Source: Bacillus sp. SLBN-46
Lineage (GTDB): Bacteria > Bacillota > Bacilli > Bacillales > Cytobacillaceae
NCBI RefSeq assembly: GCF_031453555.1
Contig: NZ_JAVIZM010000001.1
Span: forward strand, 2,921,001 to 2,985,000
DNA: 64,000 nt
Reading direction: 5' to 3'
The translations under genes and the position numbers were made by a program. The notes under the pieces are model-generated. The model was not told the origin of the DNA. It made no database searches and saw nothing but the letters and a program-made list of their open reading frames with translations. This document shows, piece after piece, positions 27,791 through 36,503 of this stretch (positions are counted from its first letter, which is position 1; every line of letters starts with the position of its first letter).

Positions 27791-28414
27791 ATGGATCATC
27801 TTGCAGCTAAATTTCGCAATATTCCCACTACATGTATTTCCGATGCGATGGACGGATTAAATAACCTACATCCTTCCATCAAACCACTAAAGGAAGAATA
27901 CAAGCTTGTAGGAAGAGCATATACAGTCAAAATTCCTGTCGGGGATAATCTTGCAGTCCTAAAAGCTATAAACGAAGCAAAACAAGGTGATGTTTTAGTC
28001 ATTGATGCAAAAGGCGACCAATATCGAGCCATTGCTGGAGACTTTGTCGTTGGAATGGCTCAAACACTTGGTATTAGTGGACTTGTTGTTGACGGGGTCA
28101 TTCGTGACATTGTAGGAATTAAAGAATTGAACTTTCCTGTCTTTTGTAAGGGAACGACTGTTGCTGCAAGTGGCAAAGCCGGAGTTGGCGAAGTGAATGT
28201 TCCAATTTCCTGCGGAGGTACCGCTGTCCTTCCCGGGGATTTAATTGTTGGGGATGCAGACGGTGTCGTAGTTATTCCACAAGCCAATGAGCAAGAGGTA
28301 TTAGTGAAATCACTCGAAAAATGGAGAAAAGACCAACAAAGAGAAGAAAAAATTTCCGGAAATCCAGAAGCAATTCGGAAACATTTAGCTGAATTGCTTG
28401 GTAAAGTAAAATAA
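27791..28414 (+). CDS. RraA family protein (4-hydroxy-4-methyl-2-oxoglutarate aldolase/dimethylmenaquinone-methyltransferase-like)
   Basis: 207 residues from ATG 27791; AAAGGAG at 27776-27782 leaves 8 nt to this start but hardly any to the ATG at 27785. Conserved VVIDAKGD-type loop, GDFVVGMAQTLGISGLVVDGVIRD and GDLIVGDADGVVVIP. Family members are metal-dependent aldolases of oxo acids or act on RNase E; the latter is unlikely in Bacillus. Exact substrate unknown. Confidence 0.85.
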   Translation: MDHLAAKFRNIPTTCISDAMDGLNNLHPSIKPLKEEYKLVGRAYTVKIPVGDNLAVLKAINEAKQGDVLVIDAKGDQYRAIAGDFVVGMAQTLGISGLVVDGVIRDIVGIKELNFPVFCKGTTVAASGKAGVGEVNVPISCGGTAVLPGDLIVGDADGVVVIPQANEQEVLVKSLEKWRKDQQREEKISGNPEAIRKHLAELLGKVK

Positions 28415-28420
28415 TTGGAG

Positions 28421-28453
28421 TCCCCCCTATATGAGATAAGGGGGAATTTTTAT
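28421..28453 (+). terminator. Terminator of the rraA-like gene
   Basis: TCCCCC/GGGGGA stem followed by AATTTTT. Confidence 0.6.
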
Positions 28454-29071
28454 TTAGGATTCTGCTCCTGAATCAAGATTAATTTGTACCCCATTTGGGT
28501 CAATAATTTCATTTTTATTAACTAACGATAGCTTTACTTCTTTCAACATCACAGGTTCTTCTATTATACTTTGTATTTCAAGTACTTTTTTTCCAAAAAG
28601 CATCTCCAAGTCCTCCTCCAATCCCTCAATGGGCGTAGAGATGACCATTTTATCAATTTCTGCTATCTTTCCATCTCCATCTACTGCATCCAAATGTGTT
28701 TGTAATTCAATCAAAAATTGATACGGAGTTGTTATGAAGGTTCTTCTTTCTCCTAATTCCACTTTCCAGTTCAAAAGGTTAGCATTTTCACAAATTTTGC
28801 TTTTCTCTTCATTTGTCACGAGGAACCCGATATGATCAAACATTATACGTTTTCCAAAACCAAAGCTTATATTTACATTCCCTTTCTTCATTTCAATGAT
28901 ACGAAATATGATCCCTTGATCCCTAAATTCATCCCAGGATAACGGAGGATTAAAGGTTTGAAAAGTCCCTTTGTATTTCCCTACACGTTGATTTACTCGA
29001 AACCCCAGGTCTTCATAAAATTTCTCCATTTCCTCAAGATGTGGTGTCCAAAAATGATAATGAAAAAGCAC
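28454..29071 (-). CDS. VOC (glyoxalase-like) family protein
   Basis: 205 residues from GTG 29071 behind GGGGAGAGG. The first half has a VOC-type repeat: HYHFWTPHLEEMEKFYEDLGFRV and the closing MFDHIGFLVT, FLIELQTH. The two halves look like paired VOC modules with His and Glu candidates for metal. Substrate unknown; no informative neighbours. Confidence 0.6.
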   Translation of the reverse strand: MLFHYHFWTPHLEEMEKFYEDLGFRVNQRVGKYKGTFQTFNPPLSWDEFRDQGIIFRIIEMKKGNVNISFGFGKRIMFDHIGFLVTNEEKSKICENANLLNWKVELGERRTFITTPYQFLIELQTHLDAVDGDGKIAEIDKMVISTPIEGLEEDLEMLFGKKVLEIQSIIEEPVMLKEVKLSLVNKNEIIDPNGVQINLDSGAES

Positions 29072-29157
29072 GAACCTCTCCCCTCACCGCAAAAAAAATA
29101 TTTTCTATATATGTATTATTTTAACATATTAGAAAATAATTATTCTCTCTTAGAAGA

Positions 29158-29403
29158 TTACCAGTTTACTAAAGGACCTTCATTTTTGCCCTTTGTATCC
29201 CACCACTCACGAACCTCAAATATACCAATTACTTCATTTTTCGCCTTTTCAAATACTTCTACATTTTCGTTAGTAGAATAAGAAAAAATATAATGGGTTG
29301 GTGTCTCGCCTAATACTCGAAAAGAACTAATTTCTCCATCCTGCATTTCAACCATATAGACTTTCCCACACTGTACCTCATCCGTTGACGCTAAATTTTT
29401 CAT
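29158..29403 (-). CDS. Hypothetical small protein
   Basis: 81 residues from ATG 29403, chosen because GAGGTG lies 6 nt upstream (in-frame ATG/GTG at 29409 and 29412 overlap it). Soluble, mostly beta-type sequence (VYMVEMQDGEISSFRVLGETPTHYIFSY), ending near WWDTKGKNEGPLVNW. I do not recognise a family. Confidence 0.55.
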   Translation of the reverse strand: MKNLASTDEVQCGKVYMVEMQDGEISSFRVLGETPTHYIFSYSTNENVEVFEKAKNEVIGIFEVREWWDTKGKNEGPLVNW

Positions 29404-29516
29404 TACCATCACCTCATATATACTATATTTTCAGTTTATCAGATTTATGGATACTAAAAGTGTAGGCAATTTGAATAATTAACGAATATGAACAGGGATA
29501 AAATCATAGGGTTACT

Positions 29517-29551
29517 CCAAAAGGAAAGGAAGCAGTCATTTTTCTGCTTCC
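29517..29551 (-). terminator. Terminator of the four-helix membrane protein gene
   Basis: GGAAGCAG/CTGCTTCC stem (29528-29535, 29544-29551), minus-strand tail TTTCCTTTT. Confidence 0.7.
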
Positions 29552-30033
29552 TAGTTATTGTTTGAACTCTTTTTTATTAGACTATAACCTATGGAGATTA
29601 TCACACTTAGAACCATACCCAAAATGAAAGTGATCCAATTAAAATATAACGTATTGGTATATTGATTATACCAGCCAAAACGGTAGATCCTCGATTCTGG
29701 GCTCTCAGGCCCTCCTCCAAGTAAGATAACCAAATTCTGAATGTATCTAACTTCCAAGAAGATGAGTACAACAAATACAACTGCCAGACAGCCAAGAAAT
29801 GTAAGCCGATTTTTCACACTTATTCCGTTTATCGCTTTATCAATCCATCGGCTTAGATAATAAAGAAATATAAGGTATATTGGTACGGTTGGCATAGTAA
29901 ACAGAATGGCAAAATTACCATTACCGGAATATTGTGAAGGATTCATCGTGCTGCCAGCGATTAATGCAAAACCAATAAGACTTAAAACCATAAAAATAAA
30001 ACAAATAATCATAAGTTTCTTTCTCTGGTTCAT
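29551..30033 (-). CDS. Hypothetical four-helix membrane protein
   Basis: 160 residues from ATG 30033 (MNQRKKLMIICFIFMV), chosen because GGGGAGGCG is just upstream. Four hydrophobic helices; a 35-residue external loop with GGGPESPESRIYRFGWYNQY between helices 3 and 4. Basic start and KKSS end suggest both termini inside. No family recognised. Confidence 0.6.
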   Translation of the reverse strand: MNQRKKLMIICFIFMVLSLIGFALIAGSTMNPSQYSGNGNFAILFTMPTVPIYLIFLYYLSRWIDKAINGISVKNRLTFLGCLAVVFVVLIFLEVRYIQNLVILLGGGPESPESRIYRFGWYNQYTNTLYFNWITFILGMVLSVIISIGYSLIKKSSNNN

Positions 30034-30077
30034 TTTTCGCCTCCCCACAAACTTTACTATTCTATTTTATGCAGAGC

Positions 30078-30515
30078 TTAAACCGTATAATAATAAAAAT
30101 AATTTGTTTCCTTCACAAAACCAATTTTTTCATAGAGTCTTTGAGCGTTAATGTTTTCTTTGCCTGTTTCAAGTAATACTCCTTTTGCCCCAGTTTCTTT
30201 TGCAAAATGAAGCGCCGTGTTGATTAGATTTTCCCCCACACCTTTGCCGCGTGCTTGTTTTTTTACATACAAATCATTGAGTACCCACGAGCGCTTCATG
30301 CTAACAGATGAAAACGACGGATAAAGCTGGACAAATCCAAGTGCCTCATTGTCTTCAAGAGCGACGAAGATTACCGACTCCTCATTAACTATTCTTTCTT
30401 TCAAAAACTCTTTCGCTGCATTAAGGTCTGATGCTTGTTCGTAAAACACTCGATACAAATCAAAGAGTTCGGTTACGACTTCAAGTTCATCTATTGTAGC
30501 CTTTTGAATTAACAT
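30078..30515 (-). CDS. GNAT family N-acetyltransferase
   Basis: 145 residues. Acetyl-CoA pyrophosphate loop ARGKGVGENLI (about residues 88-98) after the beta-4 strand VLNDLYVKK, and the terminal NINAQRLYEKIGFVKE motif. Substrate unknown. Single gene. Confidence 0.88.
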   Translation of the reverse strand: MLIQKATIDELEVVTELFDLYRVFYEQASDLNAAKEFLKERIVNEESVIFVALEDNEALGFVQLYPSFSSVSMKRSWVLNDLYVKKQARGKGVGENLINTALHFAKETGAKGVLLETGKENINAQRLYEKIGFVKETNYFYYYTV

Positions 30516-30637
30516 TTCTATTTCCCCCTATATTTACCAGAATAGTTCTATATTAATTGTAATTATCAGAAAATACCAGTCTACTAATAAGGAATTATCA
30601 GTATTTTATTTCAGTTAACAAATTTTTAAATCATAAG

Positions 30638-30665
30638 AAAAAGCCTTGATTGAACAAGGCTTTTT
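30638..30665. terminator. Terminator between the Gly/Met-rich gene and the GNAT gene
   Basis: Perfect AAAAAGCCTTG/CAAGGCTTTTT stem. Placed ~150 nt beyond the end of the minus-strand Gly/Met-rich gene. Confidence 0.85.
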
Positions 30666-30812
30666 CATTTTTGTTTGAGGGCATACCTAATTCTTTACTT
30701 CTAAACAATTTAAGATAAGCATTTATTTTTTATTTATAGCCTGAAAAAACATCATTCATTGTTGAATGGTGGCTCGTCACAAGCCTCCATATCAATCATT
30801 AACTGGAGAACT

Positions 30813-31241
30813 TCAAAAGCCGCTAAATCCTCCATGCCCGAAGTGACCTCCCCAGCCGCCATGCCATGGATGACCGTGGTGTCCTCCCCAGCCACCATGC
30901 CATGGCTGACCATGGTGTCCTCCCCAACCGCCATGCCAACCATGGCCAGGAAATCCTCCCATGCCCATGCCGCCCATGCCTGGAAATCCTCCCATGCCCA
31001 TGCCGCCCATGCCTGGAAATCCTCCCATGCCCATGCCGCCCATGCCAGGGAATCCTCCCATACTCATGCCACCCATGCCAGGGAATCCTCCCATTGCTCC
31101 TGTTCCACCCATACCTGGGAATCCACCCATTGTTCCTGCTCCACCCATGCCTGGGAATCCACCCATTGTCCCTGTTCCACCCATGCCTGGGAATCCACCC
31201 ATTGTCCTCGTTTCACCAGTAAATTGCATAATATCATTCAT
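30813..31241 (-). CDS. Gly/Met-rich and Gly/Trp/His-rich repeat protein
   Basis: 142 residues, ATG 31241 behind AAAGGAGAG. After MNDIMQFTGETRT come eight repeats of MGGFPGMGG-type units, first separated by TGT/AGT, later by MGM; then three WHGGWGGHHGxP-type units and an aromatic end GHGGFSGF. Almost half the residues are Gly, with many Met and His, suggesting an extended structural and possibly metal-binding protein (spore surface is a guess). Real coding frame because it alone has a ribosome site and regular protein-level repeats. Confidence 0.65.
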   Translation of the reverse strand: MNDIMQFTGETRTMGGFPGMGGTGTMGGFPGMGGAGTMGGFPGMGGTGAMGGFPGMGGMSMGGFPGMGGMGMGGFPGMGGMGMGGFPGMGGMGMGGFPGHGWHGGWGGHHGQPWHGGWGGHHGHPWHGGWGGHFGHGGFSGF

Positions 31242-31345
31242 TAGAGCAACTCTCCTTTGTGTAGGTTACAGTCTAGACTATGTTGAAATTCAAAAAAGGC
31301 ATGGGCGGGTACCCTGTTTTTCTTAAACAAGGTCAACCCTAAAAC

Positions 31346-31651
31346 CTATCTAATGGAGTATTCACGCATCCAAGCTGAAAGAGAATCTTGCCTGTTACCT
31401 CTAATGCCCCTTTCACCTGCAGTATAAGACAATGGAGGCATCAACATATCACCTGAAAAATCAATTAGATCCTCAACGCTAGGAGGATACGGGCTTTTTC
31501 TAATGTGGCTTCGAACTTTTTCCAATACTTTTTCAGAGTCCAAATATGGACCTATCTTAAACCAAAAAAGGACCATTTCATCCTTTGTCACAAAGCTTGT
31601 GTAGACCGACTCAATCAATACTAATAAATTTAAGATCTCTACCCTTGTCAA
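31346..31651 (-). CDS. Small helical protein resembling phage helicase loader/inhibitor G39P N-domain
   Basis: 101 residues. The pattern of an N-terminal helical bundle, PYPPSVEDLIDF at 56-65, and a final LSAWMREYSIR tail resembles the loader and inhibitor family of phage replicative helicases (SPP1 G39P) often found in Bacillus phages. There is no other phage gene nearby, so this may be a domesticated remnant. Moderate to low certainty. Confidence 0.45.
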   Translation of the reverse strand: MTRVEILNLLVLIESVYTSFVTKDEMVLFWFKIGPYLDSEKVLEKVRSHIRKSPYPPSVEDLIDFSGDMLMPPLSYTAGERGIRGNRQDSLSAWMREYSIR

Positions 31652-31720
31652 TGTTTAAGCTCCTTCATTATCAGACTGGCAAAATGGTTTGTTTTATTAG
31701 TCTTAACTGAATTACCTTAC

Positions 31721-31762
31721 AAAAAAACAAGGTCAACCGGAATTTTTCTTCCGATTGACCTT
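31721..31762 (-). terminator. Terminator of the alpha/beta hydrolase gene
   Basis: AAGGTCAACCGGAA (31729-31742) pairs with TTCCGATTGACCTT (31749-31762) with one mismatch; T7 follows on the minus strand. Confidence 0.85.
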
Positions 31763-31780
31763 TTCTCTAGCTTTAATGAA

Positions 31781-32605
31781 TTATTTACTAATAGCATTCG
31801 ACCTAGTTAACCAATCTTTAATTAAACCTTGAACAATTTCACGTTTTTCAATATGTAACATATGACCCGCTTGATCTAATACAGCAAACGTAGCATGAGA
31901 AAATTTTTCAAAAAGATTAAAGTGATCTTTGTACCCACAGATTGAATCTTGTTTCCCTAAGATAAGGAGAGCGGGAAGTGAAACCCTATCAGCGTCCTGT
32001 AATGGTTCTTCCGAAAAATAATAGCCTTTTTCTCGCCAATTTGACAGTAAAAAATTCCGATTTGCTAATAAACGACCAGGTTGAATTTCTCTTAAAAAGA
32101 TTTCAAGGTTTTCTTTATTTTGGATATTCATTAATGTTTCAAACGCTATTTTTATATCTGAATCTAGTTCCACTAATGCACCAGTATCTTGATCCTGAAC
32201 TACTTTTTCAGGAAGAATTCTTTTTTCTTTTAGATGGAGTGCTGTAGCCAATAAACAAATACTTTTCACTAGGTTTGTCCTTTGGTGTAAGATTCCTTGC
32301 GCTAAATACCCACCATACGAAAAACCTATTAGAGAAAATTCTTGGTTTGGAATAATCTGATCAATAAAATCTAAGATATTTAAAAGCATGTCGTCAGAAG
32401 ATGAAAAATGATCATCAATCAAACTTTGACCGTGTGCAGGGATATCGATATATATCCTTTGAAACCCTTTAATATCATTAAAAACAGGCTCTAACCAAGC
32501 CTTCATCGACCGGTAGTCAGTCCCCATCGAATGCAAAATTAGAATCGGAAAACCACTACCTGAAATTTCGTAATTAATACATCCCTTTGTAACTATGCAT
32601 TTCAT
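31781..32605 (-). CDS. Alpha/beta hydrolase
   Basis: 274 residues from ATG 32605 (MKCIVTKGCINYEISGSG) behind GGGGAG; a longer frame lacks a site. Nucleophile elbow GFSYGG, acid in LGKQDSICG, His in QAGHMLHIE. Cytoplasmic, substrate unknown. Confidence 0.83.
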   Translation of the reverse strand: MKCIVTKGCINYEISGSGFPILILHSMGTDYRSMKAWLEPVFNDIKGFQRIYIDIPAHGQSLIDDHFSSSDDMLLNILDFIDQIIPNQEFSLIGFSYGGYLAQGILHQRTNLVKSICLLATALHLKEKRILPEKVVQDQDTGALVELDSDIKIAFETLMNIQNKENLEIFLREIQPGRLLANRNFLLSNWREKGYYFSEEPLQDADRVSLPALLILGKQDSICGYKDHFNLFEKFSHATFAVLDQAGHMLHIEKREIVQGLIKDWLTRSNAISK

Positions 32606-32822
32606 TCTACTCCCCTGCCCCACCCTTAAATTTACTTAAATAGATCAAATTTCCTTTTTCAATAAATTACATCCTAATTCTAGCTTATTCCAGCTGAACT
32701 ATAAACAAATTGTTGTATATCTATATAGGCGTGATTTAATTAAGCAAATATTTTATTATGGGTGTAACGAAAACAGCAGCCTATCATAAAAGAGATACGC
32801 TGCTAATTCCTATTTTTCTAAC

Positions 32823-33410
32823 CTATTTGAATATGGTAACCCCTACATAAACCCCAGCTAAAAAAATCGTACTAATGACAATCACATGCAGGACGATCCA
32901 GCCCCATTTACCATATCGAAAAGAATCTGAGCTAATTGGTTTTCTATGCTGTGATGGTACAATTTTTCCACCTAAAAGTTCAAAAAGTAAATAATATAAC
33001 CACCATAAGGTATAGGAATCCCATAAATCCCATTCCGGTTCAAATTTAAAAATAATGGTATGTTTTAGTATTACTTCTCCTAGCACTCCTAAATGAACGA
33101 GTGCCCAATAAAAGGGAATTTTCCAACTCCAACTGTCAGGACTAAATCGAACTCCAAACATGGTTAACAGGGGGAAGACTGTTGAAACTAAACCAAAAGG
33201 GGTTAAGAAACCATTATGTAAAACGTTGTTTGGGAAGCTGTAAAATCCAAGATAGGTAAAGGTATAGCAAAGTAGATTAGCCGCTAATCCACTAATTAAG
33301 TAGAGAAGCCCGTACCTCTTCCAGTCAATTCTAATAAAGTATAAGCATCCAATTGCAGCTATAGCTATGGTTATTAACATACCAATTGCTTCATGACTCA
33401 AACCATTCAC
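32823..33410 (-). CDS. CBO0543-type membrane protein
   Basis: 195 residues, five or six helices. The segment EPEWDLWDSYTLWWLYYLLFE is characteristic of the uncharacterised CBO0543 family of Firmicute membrane proteins. Start GTG 33410 with AGGAAA upstream. Role unknown. Confidence 0.6.
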   Translation of the reverse strand: MNGLSHEAIGMLITIAIAAIGCLYFIRIDWKRYGLLYLISGLAANLLCYTFTYLGFYSFPNNVLHNGFLTPFGLVSTVFPLLTMFGVRFSPDSWSWKIPFYWALVHLGVLGEVILKHTIIFKFEPEWDLWDSYTLWWLYYLLFELLGGKIVPSQHRKPISSDSFRYGKWGWIVLHVIVISTIFLAGVYVGVTIFK

Positions 33411-33502
33411 CTATTTCCTGGTTTTCTATGAATGACTTTTCCTGACAAATCCTTCCTATACTATTCCCTTTTAGCATGAAAATATAATAACTACACATAA
33501 AA

Positions 33503-33546
33503 ACAAAAGGATAGAAAGGGCGAATTTAATCGCTCACTCTCTATCC
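33503..33546 (-). terminator. Terminator of the SET-domain gene
   Basis: Long imperfect stem GGATAGA..GCGA / TCGC..TCTATCC (33509-33523 with 33530-33546), minus-strand tail TTTTGTTTTT. Confidence 0.7.
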
Positions 33547-33553
33547 TCTTTTA

Positions 33554-33955
33554 TTACTCATCTTGACTATCTGTTTTTTCCTCTTTGTTAAACCAAAGCG
33601 GCTCATCATCATCCACATCGCCATTATAATTGATAAGAATTTCTTCTCCTGCTTTTATATCCCGATATGCATAAAAGTCAAACGTATGATTAGGAAAGTT
33701 AATTTCATAAATGGCATTAGGCTGATAAGAATGATTAAACAGCATACCATACCCTAACAATAGGGCCGTGTGGTTCTGTCCGTACTCAAAAGCATAATCA
33801 GCTAGCAATGTTTTTTCGATATGAACATGCTCCCTGTTCGGATAAGGAATAACCGGTGCCTCATGAAACAATTCACCTTTTGCTATATCCTGTGTCGCAA
33901 ATACCCCTCTATTTAATTCTCCATCACTAAGTTTCGACGTCTTTACTTCAATCAT
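33554..33955 (-). CDS. SET domain-containing protein
   Basis: 133 residues, a minimal SET domain: GVFATQDIAKGELFHEAPVIP, then the FNHSYQPNA motif (NHS) and AGEEILINYNG (GEExxxNY). SET proteins are S-adenosylmethionine-dependent lysine methyltransferases; bacterial targets are mostly unknown. The pre- and post-SET parts are absent. Confidence 0.85.
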   Translation of the reverse strand: MIEVKTSKLSDGELNRGVFATQDIAKGELFHEAPVIPYPNREHVHIEKTLLADYAFEYGQNHTALLLGYGMLFNHSYQPNAIYEINFPNHTFDFYAYRDIKAGEEILINYNGDVDDDEPLWFNKEEKTDSQDE

Positions 33956-34079
33956 TTAATCACCTATTTGTCTTTCCGAGAAGATTTTAATACTACTTAC
34001 ATAAGATTGCCAGTAATTCGACAAGAATGCAAATATTTTTTCTTAATTGTGGTGCCTGACCCCAAATATGCATCGTGGT

Positions 34080-34616
34080 TTATAAAAATACAATTTGTGC
34101 GGCGGGCGTAACTGTTATCTCATGATGAACTGTTTTTACGGTGCTTAAATGGTGGTTGTGATGCTTAATAATCATTTCTGCTGGTATAGCACCGTCTGCA
34201 GTTGTATGACCATCTGATACTAATGTTACATTGTATCCTAAGGTAACCGCTCTTCGGCATGTTGTGTCAACACAGTATTCCGTTCTTGCACCAACTACAA
34301 TCAATCGAGAAACCTCTAGAGAATCTAATTCATTCTGTAGAGAAGTCTCATGAAAGGCATCCGTACTCATTTTATTAATAATCCGATCGGAGGAACGTGG
34401 AGAAATTCCGTCTACAAATCGCCAAAAAGGTGTGCCTCTTTCCAAAAAACCTCCAGCTAGTTCTTCATGTTGAATATAGAAGATCGGTATCTTTTTTGCT
34501 TCTGCGGTGGCAATTATTTCCTGAACTGTTACCATTGTTTCATCTTTCTTATATGTTCCATAAAGAGGTCCAACCTGCATGTCAATGACCAACAAAGCAG
34601 TATTCAAATTACTCAT
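34080..34616 (-). CDS. Isochorismatase-like cysteine hydrolase
   Basis: 178 residues. Catalytic triad of the family: Asp12 (LLVIDMQVG), Lys in INKMSTDAF, and Cys in ARTEYCVDTTCRRA. Probably amide or nicotinamide-type hydrolysis; substrate unknown. ATG 34616 behind GGAGTGA. Confidence 0.87.
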   Translation of the reverse strand: MSNLNTALLVIDMQVGPLYGTYKKDETMVTVQEIIATAEAKKIPIFYIQHEELAGGFLERGTPFWRFVDGISPRSSDRIINKMSTDAFHETSLQNELDSLEVSRLIVVGARTEYCVDTTCRRAVTLGYNVTLVSDGHTTADGAIPAEMIIKHHNHHLSTVKTVHHEITVTPAAQIVFL

Positions 34617-34833
34617 TTTTTATCACTCCTATTTTTTATAGATTGATATTTCCAAAAAACTAAAAATTCTGGCTCCACTTCTATCTTACTAGCCAATCTT
34701 GAAGGATATCTCTTAAAACATTATTTGTTTTAGTTCAATATCCTTCTCCCTCCAAATGAGAAAATTTTTTGCAGTACTTATTTCTGCAGGATCATCATAA
34801 TATAGAATATACGTTCGTAAGGGGGCGAGGAGA

Positions 34834-35238
34834 TTGTTAAATAACAATGATTCCTTAATTACAGGTGAGATGTTAAACAAGTATTACGAGCTTAATAAAA
34901 AGAAAAAAGAAATTGAAATGGAAATGAATACACTGAAGGATGCATTCCAAGCATATTTTAATAATCTGGTAGGGTGCAACCATAAAGGGGAAATTACAAT
35001 TAGTGGATTCAAACTACAAAGACAGATTCGTAAAACGGAAAGATATCAAGAAGTGGACACCGTTAGAAGGCTGGAAGAATTACAGTTGCATGATCTCATC
35101 CAAGTGGTTAAGAAACCAGATGATAGTAAAATAAAATCAGCCTTTAATTTAGGATTGTTAAGTCCAAAGCAATTAGAGGGCTGCATCGTTACCACCTTCT
35201 CCCCTGCTATCTCGGTAAAACCATTGATACCGAGGTGA
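34834..35238 (+). CDS. Hypothetical coiled-coil protein
   Basis: 134 residues from TTG 34834 (GGGGG 8 nt upstream); a later ATG at 34870 is possible. Residues 12-45 form a charged helix (KYYELNKKKKEIEMEMNTLKDAF), followed by GCNHKGEITISGFKLQRQIRKTERY. No family recognised. A strong terminator follows. Confidence 0.55.
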   Translation: MLNNNDSLITGEMLNKYYELNKKKKEIEMEMNTLKDAFQAYFNNLVGCNHKGEITISGFKLQRQIRKTERYQEVDTVRRLEELQLHDLIQVVKKPDDSKIKSAFNLGLLSPKQLEGCIVTTFSPAISVKPLIPR

Positions 35239-35252
35239 GAACTTCAGTATAG

Positions 35253-35356
35253 TCGGTCACATGGAAGTTCACTTATGAAAATTTTGTTTAAATCGGTCAC
35301 GTAGAGCCACTACGTGACCGGTTTAAATTTTTCCCAATGTTTTCGGTCACATAGAA
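35253..35356 (+). repeat. Three copies of TCGGTCACRTRGA
   Basis: Direct repeats at 35253, 35293 and 35343 (TCGGTCACATGGA, TCGGTCACGTAGA, TCGGTCACATAGA). The middle one forms the 5' arm of a terminator. Origin unknown. Confidence 0.6.
35287..35332 (+). terminator. Terminator after the coiled-coil protein gene
   Basis: TTTAAATCGGTCACGTAG pairs with CTACGTGACCGGTTTAAA (one mismatch), followed by T5. Confidence 0.85.
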
Positions 35357-35460
35357 CCTACATTCATAAAGATAGTTGTTAAATAATGGAGGAAATCGGT
35401 AAATGAGGGAGAATTACATATATGTAAGCACTTACTCTCAAATTGAAAGGGGAAATTTTG

Positions 35461-36351
35461 ATGGCCAGTCAAGAAAGTCTCTTAGTAAGGCAGTATTTAC
35501 AGATGTCAAAGGCAAACCAATCACCTGAAGCAAATATTGAAACAGCTAGACAAGGATTAGAAGCTTTATCCGCTTTAACCCCTGTAGGTCAAGATATTAC
35601 TGTTGAAAAAGTGGAAATTGAAGGAATAGCAGCTGAATGGATAACCGCACCAAATGCAGTAGAAGACCGTGTTTTCCTTTACCTTCATGGTGGTGCCTAC
35701 ATAATGGGTAGCTGTAATACACACCGATACTTAGCATCAAAGCTGTCTCGCTCCACTGCCGCACGTGTACTGGTACCAGAATACAGACTCGCTCCTGAAC
35801 ATCCTTTTCCAGCCGCAATTGAAGATGCCGTTAGTGTCTACCGATGGCTTCTCAACTCAGGAGTATCTTCAAAAAATATCGTCATTGGTGGTGATTCAGC
35901 AGGTGGCGGACTAACATTAGCAACCCTTTTATCTCTTAAGGATGCGGGCGACCCACTGCCTGCTTTAGCTGTGCTATTATCCCCTTGGACAGACATGGAA
36001 GGCACCGGGGAATCCATGGTAACACGTGCAGAAGTGGACCCATGGTTATCACCAGATGCAACTCGTTTAACCCCAGCGTTGTATATTCGTGATCTAGATC
36101 CGCGTCATCCGCTAGTTTCACCTATATATGCTGATTTAACAGGGCTTCCTTCCCTGTTAGTCCATGTTGGAAATGATGAAATCCTGCTAAGTGATGCCGC
36201 CCGTCTAGTTGACCGAGCTCGGGCAGCGGGAGTAGAAGTCAGTTTTAAGGTATGGGATGATATGTGGCATGTTTTTCAGACGTTCGCCATCCCTGAGGGA
36301 CAACAGGCAATTGATGAAATTGGAGAATTCGTCACCAAACATTTCGAATAA
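35461..36351 (+). CDS. Alpha/beta hydrolase, hormone-sensitive-lipase family esterase
   Basis: 296 residues from ATG 35461, behind AAAGGGGA. Oxyanion-hole motif HGGAYIMGS, nucleophile GDSAGGG, acid in [11 protein letters not shown], His in DMWHVFQ: family IV esterase. Likely acts on short-chain esters. Single gene with a strong terminator. Confidence 0.9.
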   Translation: MASQESLLVRQYLQMSKANQSPEANIETARQGLEALSALTPVGQDITVEKVEIEGIAAEWITAPNAVEDRVFLYLHGGAYIMGSCNTHRYLASKLSRSTAARVLVPEYRLAPEHPFPAAIEDAVSVYRWLLNSGVSSKNIVIGGDSAGGGLTLATLLSLKDAGDPLPALAVLLSPWTDMEGTGESMVTRAEVDPWLSPDATRLTPALYIRDLDPRHPLVSPIYADLTGLPSLLVHVGNDEILLSDAARLVDRARAAGVEVSFKVWDDMWHVFQTFAIPEGQQAIDEIGEFVTKHFE

Positions 36352-36419
36352 ATCGCTTTCTAGAGTGAACTTGGCTTTCTATCAGGTTTCCATCCCTCGC
36401 AAACATATAAAACACAACC

Positions 36420-36463
36420 AAAAATGACTATCAAATTTAAACTAATTTGATAGTCATTTTTTT
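36420..36463. terminator. Bidirectional terminator between esterase and acyltransferase
   Basis: Perfect 16-bp arms AAAAATGACTATCAAA/TTTGATAGTCATTTTT. Confidence 0.9.
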
Positions 36464-36503
36464 GTTCAAAATTAGGCTTCTTTTAAATTGCTTTTTACAC
36501 ATT

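Noticed and set aside
30759..31244. Plus-strand frames of 118-161 residues opposite the Gly/Met-rich gene
   Set aside because: Created by the coding repeats on the other strand; no ribosome site, composition meaningless.
31346..32605. Prophage remnant
   Set aside because: Only one weakly phage-like small gene; no integrase, terminase, att repeats or structural genes around it.
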